Shown here: positions 1 to 6,000 of the stretch, piece by piece
How positions within the stretch are numbered: the first letter of the stretch is position 1
Layout: every line of letters starts with the position of its first letter
Assembly (NCBI GenBank): GCA_019233165.1
Contig: JAFAMS010000485.1
Location: forward strand, 1-6,614
Direction of reading: 5' to 3'
DNA: 6,614 nt
Source: Vulcanimicrobiota bacterium
Lineage (GTDB): Bacteria; Vulcanimicrobiota; Vulcanimicrobiia; Vulcanimicrobiales; Vulcanimicrobiaceae
The notes under the pieces: generated by a model
Told to the model about the DNA's origin: nothing
The model's database searches: none
What the model saw: only the letters and a program-made list of their open reading frames with translations
Translations under genes and position numbers: made by a program

Positions 1-1641
1 GATCCCATTCATCCGATCGATCAGGTCGGATTCTTGTGGGCCGGCTCGGGGATCGGTCAGCAAAGCGCCGCCGTCACGCCTTCGAAGGCCAACACGCAAG
101 GTCTCGCCTACTTCATCCAGTACACCGGCGGGACGCTCGGCAACGGCTACAACAGCGGCTCGGGCTGGAGCTACGGCGCAACCGTCAACGTAGCCGGCAA
201 TGCGATCGCGTTCGAAGCGCAGCAGCGAAACGCGCTCACCTCGGATACGACGACGCCTATTACGGCATCGGAGCCTTGGAGCGGCGGAAGCAACGGTCCG
301 CAGGCATCGGCGATCTTGCTGATCGATCCCGTCGCCGCAGCGTCGCCGACGCCCAGTCCCAGTCCGTCGCCGAGCCCGTCTCCGACGCCGTCGCCGACTC
401 CCACACCGCTTCCCAGCACGAGCGTCGCTCCGCACGTTCAGACGTGGCTGTACTACGGGCTCAACGGAATCAACAGCACGATTCCGGCGTCGTATATGGC
501 CTCAAAGGCTACGTTCGTCGAGACGGACGCGGCCGAAGGAACCGTCGCGCAGAATTTCAAGAACGCCGGCGGGAAATACGCGGTCAACTACAGCGATCCG
601 ACGCTGGTTCCGTATTGCAATCCGCCTTTCACGCAGCCTGCGGGTGCCTGTAACGGTCCGATCGGAAATCTTGGGCTTCCGGAGGCCGCATACTTGCACG
701 CGCCCGACACGACGCGCTTATACCGCTACTCGTACTCGACGTATCAGGAGATTTTGAATCCGGGTTCGGCACAGGCGCAAGCCGGTTACAACACACTGAC
801 CGCTCAAAAACTCGGCCAGATCCCCAGCTTGGATTTCTTCTTCGCCGACGATTCGGGGGGACCGTACGACGGAAGCGATGGGACTCCGGCGAGCGGGCTG
901 CTGTGGAACTTTGACCAGCACCACTCTCTCGAGTTTGCAGATGGGGCAGATTCGGCTTGGATCGCTGCGCGCGGTGCGATGCTCGCATCGGCCTTGCGCC
1001 CGGTGTTCGTCAACGGCCGCGATCCGTACTCGTGGCTCCCATCGTACGGGGGCGCCTACCTGCGCCTCGCGAACGTGGTTGGCCAGAACAACGAGGGGTG
1101 CTTCACGGCGGACGATTACGGAGTCGAAGCCGATCAATACAACCGCTGGAAGAACATGGCGAACTCGCTGCTCGCGATCACGGGGATGCAGCGTTATGCG
1201 GTCTGCATGATGATGGGGACCGTCACGCCCGCGAACCGGCTCTACGGGTACGCCTCGTGGCTGATAACCTACGATCCGGTGTACTCGCTGGCGGGCCAGG
1301 TCAACGCCGGACCCGACGGCTATGCGGTATTCCCGGAGTTCGACATCGTGCCGACCACGCCGAAGGCGACCGCGACCAGCGACGTTTCGGTTCTTCGCAG
1401 CGGAGGCGGAGCGTACGTGCGCGAGTTCGGGCAGTGCTACCAGAACGGTTCGCCGATCGGACCGTGTGCGGCGGTCGTGAACACCACCGGAGGGACGATC
1501 GCGATGCCGGCCCTCAGCGGAACGTACGCACACACGCTCAACCTCGATTCGAACGGGTCGTACACGGGTGGCCGGGCATGGTGGTCGACCGGCGTCCCGT
1601 CGTCGCTGAAGGCGACCACGGCGGCGATCGTCGCTCGCTAG
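1..1641 (+). CDS. Secreted two-domain protein with glycoside hydrolase-like barrel, 5' end missing
   Basis: The reading frame is open from base 1 and ends at TAG 1639-1641, giving 546 visible residues. A TTG at 34 could be read as a start, but similarity to the paralog at 1718-3790 runs upstream of it (shared PIDQ at residues 5-8), so the gene begins outside the window. Alignment suggests about 153 residues are missing. Residues 1-112 are the end of a beta-rich domain (motifs YTGG, SGWS, EPWSGG). Residues 115-136 are a Ser/Thr-Pro linker. Residues 143 to about 440 show alternating hydrophobic strands and helices like a TIM barrel, including DFFFADDSGG (278-287) and NGRD (338-341). A C-terminal segment carries C479-C489. 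Conserved cysteines shared with the paralog suggest disulfides and export. A polysaccharide-active enzyme of GH114/GHL15-like type is a guess; the conserved acids at 278 and 283 are catalytic candidates only. The family is not recognised with certainty. Confidence 0.9.
   Translation, partial: DPIHPIDQVGFLWAGSGIGQQSAAVTPSKANTQGLAYFIQYTGGTLGNGYNSGSGWSYGATVNVAGNAIAFEAQQRNALTSDTTTPITASEPWSGGSNGPQASAILLIDPVAAASPTPSPSPSPSPSPTPSPTPTPLPSTSVAPHVQTWLYYGLNGINSTIPASYMASKATFVETDAAEGTVAQNFKNAGGKYAVNYSDPTLVPYCNPPFTQPAGACNGPIGNLGLPEAAYLHAPDTTRLYRYSYSTYQEILNPGSAQAQAGYNTLTAQKLGQIPSLDFFFADDSGGPYDGSDGTPASGLLWNFDQHHSLEFADGADSAWIAARGAMLASALRPVFVNGRDPYSWLPSYGGAYLRLANVVGQNNEGCFTADDYGVEADQYNRWKNMANSLLAITGMQRYAVCMMMGTVTPANRLYGYASWLITYDPVYSLAGQVNAGPDGYAVFPEFDIVPTTPKATATSDVSVLRSGGGAYVREFGQCYQNGSPIGPCAAVVNTTGGTIAMPALSGTYAHTLNLDSNGSYTGGRAWWSTGVPSSLKATTAAIVAR
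343..408 (+). repeat. Ser/Thr-Pro dipeptide linker repeat
   Basis: Eleven consecutive [S/T]-P dipeptides (residues 115-136 of the visible protein) join the N-terminal beta-rich domain to the barrel-like domain. The codons vary (ccg, ccc; tcg, agt, agc, tct), so this is not a simple pure DNA microsatellite. Such linkers are typical flexible tethers in secreted modular enzymes. Confidence 0.85.
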
Positions 1642-1665
1642 ACTTCCGGGCTGTGGGCCAAAAAA

Positions 1666-1695
1666 GAAGGACCCTCGACGCGTCGAGGGTCCTTC
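1666..1695. terminator. Bidirectional intrinsic terminator between convergent genes
   Basis: This is a perfect 15-bp inverted repeat with no spacer (arms 1666-1680 and 1681-1695), starting 24 bases after the plus-strand stop and 22 bases after the minus-strand stop. In RNA it would fold into a long GC-rich hairpin with a loop of about four bases. On the minus strand it is followed at once by six T (A run at 1660-1665), a classic intrinsic terminator for the lipoprotein gene. On the plus strand the T tract is weaker and displaced (TTTT at 1700-1703), so termination there may be less efficient. Confidence 0.9.
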
Positions 1696-1717
1696 ACCGT
1701 TTTATGATTCTTTGTTC

Positions 1718-3790
1718 TTAGTGGAGAAGGATGACGCCCGAAGTCGGGTTCAGGCCCGAAGGCACCGATCCCGAGAAGCTCGCTCTCCCGCCGCCCGAGG
1801 TGATGTCGCCGCCGCTGATCGCGAGCGAACGGCTGTAGCTGTTCGAGAGGGACGGCATCGACTGATACCACTGCGTCGACGTGTTCACCACCGCGGCGCA
1901 TGGTCCGATCGGCGAGCCGTTCTGGTAACACTGCCCGAACTCGCGCGCGTAGACCGAGTTGCCCTTGTAGAGCACGGAGACGTCGGTCGTCGGCGAGACG
2001 GTCGGGTTGCGCGGCACGATCGCGTCCTCGGGCGCGAGGGTGCGCGGATCGCCGCTGTTGTTGTTCAGGTCCATGACGCGGCCCATCACCGAGTAATTCG
2101 GGTCGTACGTCATCCACCACGACGCCATGTTGTAGAGACGGAACGCTTGTCCGGTCGAGTACTCCGGATGGCAGACGGCAATCTTTCCGTACGACTGCGT
2201 CGCGAGCAAGCTGTTCGCATTCCGCGTCCAGCGGTTCGCGTAGTCGCCGTAGATTCCGACTGAGGGATCGGTCTCGCCCCAGCAATTCTCGAAGAGGAAC
2301 CCCCAAGTATTCGAGAGCTGCATGTAGGCGCCGTTGTACGACGGTCCCCACGAGATGTAGTCGCGGCCGTTGAAGACGACCGGCTTGTACGAATGGTTGA
2401 ACATCCCTATCTGCGCGTTCTGGAAGTTCGCGTCCGACGAGAACGTCGTGCCGTAGGGCGTGTTCGCCCACCCGTAGGTGAAGCTGCCGAGCTCTCCCCC
2501 CGACTGATCGGTGAAGAAGAGATCGATCGCGGGTTGCACGGCAACCTTCGCGGACGTAAAGGCCCACAAGGCGTTCTGCGCGTTCGAGTTGCCGATGTCG
2601 AGCGCTTCCTGGTACTGGCAGCAGCCGCCCGACGAATTGCGATAGACGCGATTTCCCGACGAATCGTGCGCGTATCCGTATTCGCTCGTCATCAACTTGC
2701 CGAGATCGTCGCCGCAGGGCGGCGCACCCCAGTAGTAGCCGGGGCAATACGATTGAGCGGATCCGTCGACGTAGACGACGGCCTTTTTCCCGCCGGCGTT
2801 CTTGAAGTCGGCGGCGAAATGCTCCGTGACCTTGTCGTCTCCGGTCTCGATGTAGTCGGCGTTCGCCGCCATCGTCGAGCCGGAGATGTTCGCGTTGTCC
2901 CCGTTGAGCCCGTAGTACGCCCAGACTTGGACGTGATTAGGGGCGTTCGGCGCGGGAGTCGGTGTCGGTCCGCCACCGCCGCCGCCTCCACCGCTGCTCC
3001 CCGACGGATTAATCAGAATGAGCGCGTTGACTTGGGCGCTGTTCTCACCGCCGGACCAGGGCTCGCTGCCGCTGATCGAGCCGGACCCCGACGTCAACGT
3101 GTTGCGGACCTGTGCTTCCCAAGCGATCGCGTTTCCGGCCGTGTTGACGGTCGAGCCCCAACTCCATCCGCTTGCAGACGCGTACCCGCTTCCGAGATTT
3201 CCGCCGGTGTACTGCGCGAAGTAGGAGAGCGCGAGCTCGCCGCTGTTCGCCGGGGATGCGGAAGCGGTCGTGCTCCCGAAGCCGCGGGAGAGGTTAAAAA
3301 ACTGCGCTTGGTCGATCGGTGAGCTGGAGTTCGCGCCGGCGATCTCGGTCAGATTTACGCCGAGCGCGACCGGCGATCCGGCGGTGAACGTGTAGCTGTT
3401 CGCTTCACCCGATTGAACGACGTGCCAATAGAACGCCATTCCGACGTAATTCACGCCTTGATCGATCCGCGCGATGTAGTTCCAGCCGGCGGGACCATGT
3501 AAGCTCGACTCGGTCCCGTCGTTCTGAATGAACGCGGCGACGATGAGGTTTCCCGGAGTGGGGGCGGAACGCAGCGACGCGTTGATCGAGGTCGCCGGCC
3601 CGGAGCCGACGTTGTTGATCTGAACGGTCGTCAACGACGTCCCCGATGGAAGCGACATCGTCGAAACGTCGGACGACGACGGGCCGTGCGATTGGGGCAC
3701 CGGCGGAAGCGCGCTTCCGGATCCGCCGTGGCACGCGGCTAGTGCGAGCGTCAACAATGCGACGCTCACGAGCGTTCTATAAGAGGACAT
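1718..3790 (-). CDS. Predicted lipoprotein with beta-rich domain and glycoside hydrolase-like barrel
   Basis: The protein has 690 residues. The ATG at 3790 is chosen because GGAGG lies just upstream and the signal peptide starts cleanly there; an upstream in-frame ATG at 3844 falls within the promoter spacer. Residues 1-19 are a lipoprotein signal peptide ending in lipobox LAAC with Cys20, so it is probably exported and lipid-anchored. Residues about 45-262 form a beta-rich, jelly-roll-like domain, residues 267-274 are Gly8 followed by a Pro-rich linker, and residues 286 to about 590 resemble a TIM barrel. Barrel motifs are DLFFTDQSGG (423-432), NGRD (474-477) and FENCWGETD (500-508). A C-terminal beta segment contains C621-C631. 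It is a full-length paralog of the convergent gene at 1-1641. It may cleave or bind polysaccharide (GH114/GHL15-like at best), but I recognise no defined family, and D423, D428, E501 and E506 are only candidate active-site residues. Confidence 0.92.
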   Translation of the reverse strand: MSSYRTLVSVALLTLALAACHGGSGSALPPVPQSHGPSSSDVSTMSLPSGTSLTTVQINNVGSGPATSINASLRSAPTPGNLIVAAFIQNDGTESSLHGPAGWNYIARIDQGVNYVGMAFYWHVVQSGEANSYTFTAGSPVALGVNLTEIAGANSSSPIDQAQFFNLSRGFGSTTASASPANSGELALSYFAQYTGGNLGSGYASASGWSWGSTVNTAGNAIAWEAQVRNTLTSGSGSISGSEPWSGGENSAQVNALILINPSGSSGGGGGGGGPTPTPAPNAPNHVQVWAYYGLNGDNANISGSTMAANADYIETGDDKVTEHFAADFKNAGGKKAVVYVDGSAQSYCPGYYWGAPPCGDDLGKLMTSEYGYAHDSSGNRVYRNSSGGCCQYQEALDIGNSNAQNALWAFTSAKVAVQPAIDLFFTDQSGGELGSFTYGWANTPYGTTFSSDANFQNAQIGMFNHSYKPVVFNGRDYISWGPSYNGAYMQLSNTWGFLFENCWGETDPSVGIYGDYANRWTRNANSLLATQSYGKIAVCHPEYSTGQAFRLYNMASWWMTYDPNYSVMGRVMDLNNNSGDPRTLAPEDAIVPRNPTVSPTTDVSVLYKGNSVYAREFGQCYQNGSPIGPCAAVVNTSTQWYQSMPSLSNSYSRSLAISGGDITSGGGRASFSGSVPSGLNPTSGVILLH
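2969..2992 (-). repeat. Gly8 linker tract
   Basis: Eight consecutive glycine codons (residues 267-274, mixed GGT/GGA/GGC) followed by PTPTPAP form the interdomain linker of the lipoprotein. It sits exactly where the paralog has an 11-fold Ser/Thr-Pro repeat. The linkers therefore differ in composition while both flanking domains are conserved. Confidence 0.85.
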
Positions 3791-3793
3791 ATT

Positions 3794-3798
3794 CCTCC
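3794..3798 (-). promoter_or_regulatory. Ribosome binding site of the lipoprotein gene
   Basis: GGAGG lies on the minus strand, three bases before the ATG at 3790. The spacing is shorter than usual, but it is the only strong Shine-Dalgarno match nearby. It supports the start at 3790 over the longer frame from 3844. Confidence 0.75.
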
Positions 3799-3800
3799 AC

Positions 3801-3842
3801 AAAAAAGGGGGGCGACTCCGGTATGATAGTGAGCGGCCCCCC
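3801..3842 (-). terminator. Terminator-like hairpin surrounding the lipoprotein promoter -10 region
   Basis: On the minus strand GGGGGGC (3842-3836) can pair with GCCCCCC (3813-3807), a 7-bp stem, with an extra short CTC/GAG pairing inside and a loop of about 22 bases. Six T (3806-3801) follow at once. This is the form of an intrinsic terminator for RNA coming from the glycosyltransferase operon. The large loop makes it less certain than the one at 1666. RNA starting at the nested promoter would lack the 5' arm and so escape it. Confidence 0.5.
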
Positions 3843-3851
3843 ATCTGTCAT
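3823..3851 (-). promoter_or_regulatory. Predicted sigma70-type promoter of the lipoprotein gene
   Basis: On the minus strand there is a -35 box ATGACA (3851-3846, 5 of 6 to TTGACA), a 17-base spacer and a -10 box TATCAT (3828-3823, 5 of 6 to TATAAT). The start of transcription would fall near 3817-3815, giving a leader of about 25 bases with the GGAGG site. Optimal spacing and its position just before the gene make this the best promoter in the window. The match is by eye only. Confidence 0.7.
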
Positions 3852-3878
3852 TGGGCCTTTCGGGTGGAGAAATCGAAC

Positions 3879-3909
3879 GCTCGCCGAGGCGCACAAGCGC
3901 CGAGCGAGC
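3879..3909 (-). terminator. Strong hairpin downstream of the glycosyltransferase operon
   Basis: The outer stem is six base pairs (3879-3884 with 3904-3909) and the inner stem five (3888-3892 with 3897-3901). A small internal loop separates them, and a 4-base loop lies at 3893-3896. It begins 31 bases after the GT2 stop codon. On the minus strand only a short broken T-rich stretch (GTTCGATTT) follows, so it is either a weak or factor-assisted terminator or a 3'-end stabilising hairpin for the operon mRNA. Confidence 0.5.
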
Positions 3910-3940
3910 CCCGGTGCGCTAAACCTCCGTTAAGTTGGTG

Positions 3941-4957
3941 TCAATGTTGTGCGCGTCGCCAGCGTGGGGAGACGTTCCAGGGGCGGCGCGTCCAAATTGC
4001 GAGGGCTGTCCGCCGCAGGCGTTGCGGCCAGACGGGAGCGATGCAGGCAAATGCGAGCGCCGCCGCTGCAAACGGCGTCGGTCGAGCGGCGAGACTCTTG
4101 CGAAGCGTCGCGCGAGCAGCTTTATAGTCGCCGCTGAGCAATTCTCCTTTCGCGAGCTCGATCAATTTTCGCGGGCGTTTTGCCGCAAACACCTCGCACG
4201 CGCCCAGCGGATAGCGTTCGGGCGCCGCGTGAATGAGCTCGTCGACGCTGAGGTCGCCGCGCCGCATCTCGATCTCACGCGCAGAGAGCCCGTTGTCGTG
4301 CGAGCGATAGAGGACGAGCGGTTCGTCGACGGCGATCGGGGTCGCGAGATGGAAAAGTCGCAGCCCGAAGTCGTAGTCCTCGCAGTAGCGTAGGCGCTCG
4401 TCGAAGCCGCCGATCCGTTCGAGCAGCGAACGCCGAACGAGCATCGTCGACGGCTGCAAGTAGTTCGCGACGCAGAGCGCCCTTGCGGCGTCGGGTTGTC
4501 GCAGCCGCACGGCGCCTCCGCTCAGCGCTTGGCGGGGGATCGTCTGGTAGGAGCTGTGCACCTCCAAAGCTGTCGTCGTCCATTCGGCGCCGTCCCGCGT
4601 CACGAGGAAATCGCAGATGACCGCGTCGGCGTCGGAGCATTGCTCGCAAGCCGCGAATTGTCGCTCGAGCTTGTGGGGTTTCCAGCGATCGTCCGAATCG
4701 AGGAATGCGATCCACGGTTGCGAAGCGGCGCGGAAGCCCGTGTTCCTGGCGGCACCTGCGCCACCGTTGGGACGGCGCACGTACCGGGCTTGATATTCGG
4801 AAACGACGTGTTCCAACGGAGGCTCCGAACCGTCGTCGACGACGAGAACCTCCGAAGGAGCCCGCGTTTGCGCAAACACGCTGTCGAGCGCTTGACGGAG
4901 AAGATGGGGTCTTCCGTAGGCCGGGATGACAACGCTTACGGGTAGCGTTTCGCTCAC
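3941..4957 (-). CDS. Family 2 glycosyltransferase (GT-A fold)
   Basis: The protein has 338 residues if it begins at GTG 4957, where GTGA overlaps the stop of the upstream gene by four bases and GAGG sits seven bases upstream. A TTG two codons earlier is too close to that site. The N-terminal GT2 domain (about residues 5-230) has the opening strand VSVVIPAYGR, the nucleotide-binding VVDDGS (39-44), an NGGAGAARNTG stretch, the metal-binding DSDD (87-90) and an acidic ED-Y-D motif (193-196) in the acceptor/catalytic region. The C-terminal 80 residues are helical with a TPR-like run (KGELLSGDYKAARATLRKSL). It would transfer a sugar from a nucleotide-sugar donor at the cytoplasmic face of the membrane during polysaccharide assembly. 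Donor and acceptor cannot be read from sequence. It is the last gene of a three-gene operon. Confidence 0.95.
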   Translation of the reverse strand: MSETLPVSVVIPAYGRPHLLRQALDSVFAQTRAPSEVLVVDDGSEPPLEHVVSEYQARYVRRPNGGAGAARNTGFRAASQPWIAFLDSDDRWKPHKLERQFAACEQCSDADAVICDFLVTRDGAEWTTTALEVHSSYQTIPRQALSGGAVRLRQPDAARALCVANYLQPSTMLVRRSLLERIGGFDERLRYCEDYDFGLRLFHLATPIAVDEPLVLYRSHDNGLSAREIEMRRGDLSVDELIHAAPERYPLGACEVFAAKRPRKLIELAKGELLSGDYKAARATLRKSLAARPTPFAAAALAFACIAPVWPQRLRRTALAIWTRRPWNVSPRWRRAQH

Positions 4958-6000
4958 GAGCAAACCTCATCGTAGATGGCTTCGACCGTCTCTACCCAGC
5001 GGTCGAGCGAGTGTTTGCGAACGATCGAGTCCGCAGGGCTTCGTGCGCTCCCTAATGACCGTCGAATCGCGGATGCAAACGCCCGGGGATCGTCCGCGTC
5101 GACCGATGTGATCGTCGGGATCGTCGCAGCGGCTTCCCTGAGCGGCGCGATAGCGCTCGTTACTGCCGGCAGACCCGTGGCGGAGGCTTCAAGCAGTGTA
5201 TACGGCATACCCTCGGCTCGACTCGGCATTGCAAGCGCATCGCTCGCCCAGTACACGGAGCGAACGTCGTCGACGCGCCGGACGCTTACGACTCTCCTTC
5301 CCTGCAGGTCTTGCAGCGCGCCGTCGTCGGCGCCGACGGCAACCAGAATTGCCTCAGGGATGTCGCGCATCGCCGCTACGAGGCGATCCGTACCTTTAAT
5401 GATGGGATCTCTCCCGAAGAAGGCGACCACGGGGGCATCGCTCGGAATCCCAAAGCTTGCGCGCGCCTCGGCGCGCTCGCTGGCGGTCGGCGGACGGAAG
5501 TGGTGCTCGTCGATCGCGTTCGGCACGACGACCACCTTGCGAGCGGGCGCTCCTACGGTCTTGATCTGGTCCGCGACTGCTCCCGAAACGACGAGGATTC
5601 GCCGCGCTCGCGCTCCGGCGAGCCGAAAGCGTAGCCAAGCGCCCACGCGGTTGCGAAGGGTTTGCGGACGGTGGTCGCCCGAGTGGATGTGCCACAGAAT
5701 CGTCGTCCGGGTCCGCCACTCGGCTAATGTGACGGGCAACAGCCAACCGTAAAAGTGCAGGTGCAGCAGATCTGCTCCGAGCGTTCGAACGGCGCGGCGA
5801 GCGCCCTCATCCCCGTCGACGACGAGAAGCTCGATTCCGCTCGCGAGCGCATCGTCGTGCCAGACGGCATCCGGGATGCGAGGCACGACCAGAAAGAATT
5901 CGTCGCCGCGGGCGCGCCGCGAGCGAGCAAGAGCTGCGATCGCGGGGATGAAGCTCCCCGCGAGCGAGTTGTGGAAATCCGCCGCGTGCACGATCCTCAT
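4954..6000 (-). CDS. Family 4 glycosyltransferase (GT-B fold)
   Basis: The protein has 348 residues with ATG at 6000; ATGA overlaps the stop of the upstream GT4 gene. Its ribosome site is weak (GGGA five bases upstream), consistent with coupling to upstream translation. The N-terminal half begins MRIVHAADFHNSLAGSF, with an acceptor-side segment WHIHSGDH (103-110). The hinge motif VVPNAID (158-164) leads to the donor-binding half, with FFGRDPIIKGTD (195-205) and a complete EX7E motif (E263 to E271, EGMPYTLLE), the hallmark of retaining GT4 enzymes. Length and motif order are normal for the family. It probably adds one sugar to a lipid-linked glycan in the cytoplasm. The specific sugar is unknown. 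It lies between another GT4 and a GT2 gene in one operon. Confidence 0.95.
   Translation of the reverse strand: MRIVHAADFHNSLAGSFIPAIAALARSRRARGDEFFLVVPRIPDAVWHDDALASGIELLVVDGDEGARRAVRTLGADLLHLHFYGWLLPVTLAEWRTRTTILWHIHSGDHRPQTLRNRVGAWLRFRLAGARARRILVVSGAVADQIKTVGAPARKVVVVPNAIDEHHFRPPTASERAEARASFGIPSDAPVVAFFGRDPIIKGTDRLVAAMRDIPEAILVAVGADDGALQDLQGRRVVSVRRVDDVRSVYWASDALAMPSRAEGMPYTLLEASATGLPAVTSAIAPLREAAATIPTITSVDADDPRAFASAIRRSLGSARSPADSIVRKHSLDRWVETVEAIYDEVCS
4965..4969 (-). promoter_or_regulatory. Ribosome binding site deciding the GT2 start
   Basis: TGAGG on the minus strand lies seven bases before GTG 4957 but only one base before the alternative TTG at 4963. The spacing favours the GTG, which also makes the 4-base GTGA overlap with the stop of the upstream gene. 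The site lies inside the coding region of that upstream gene. Confidence 0.75.

Noticed and set aside
718..1533. 271-codon minus-strand open frame opposite the plus-strand gene
   Set aside because: Arg/Val-rich composition with no recognisable motif. The opposite strand clearly encodes a protein conserved with its paralog, so this is a GC-rich shadow frame.
34..1641. TTG at 34 as the true start of the plus-strand gene
   Set aside because: The frame is open back to base 1, and residues upstream of the TTG align with the paralog (PIDQ). No signal peptide follows the TTG, although the paralog is exported.
1638..2747. 369-codon minus-strand open frame overlapping the lipoprotein gene in another frame
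   Set aside because: Very Arg-rich low-information translation. The lipoprotein frame has a signal peptide, ribosome site and paralog conservation across the same bases.
2393..3322. 309-codon plus-strand open frame opposite the lipoprotein gene
   Set aside because: No motifs, skewed Arg/Val composition, and antisense to a well-supported gene; a high-GC antisense frame.
3788..3844. ATG at 3844 as the start of the lipoprotein gene (18 extra residues)
   Set aside because: It lies within the predicted promoter spacer, has no good ribosome site, and would put an Arg-rich extension ahead of a textbook lipoprotein signal peptide.
3879..3909. The inverted repeat as an attachment site or insertion sequence end
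   Set aside because: A single copy with a 4-base hairpin loop and no flanking direct repeats or transposase; an RNA hairpin after the operon is the simpler reading.
3918..3944. Perfect -35-like TTGACA on the minus strand (3944-3939) overlapping the GT2 stop codon
   Set aside because: At 15-18 bases downstream there is only TTTAGC/TAGCGC, a poor -10 box. The ATGACA/TATCAT pair nearer the lipoprotein gene is much better.
4976..5752. 258-codon plus-strand open frame with a hydrophobic stretch
   Set aside because: It lies antisense to the GT4 gene with its full motif set; the apparent membrane segment is the complement of conserved GT4 codons.
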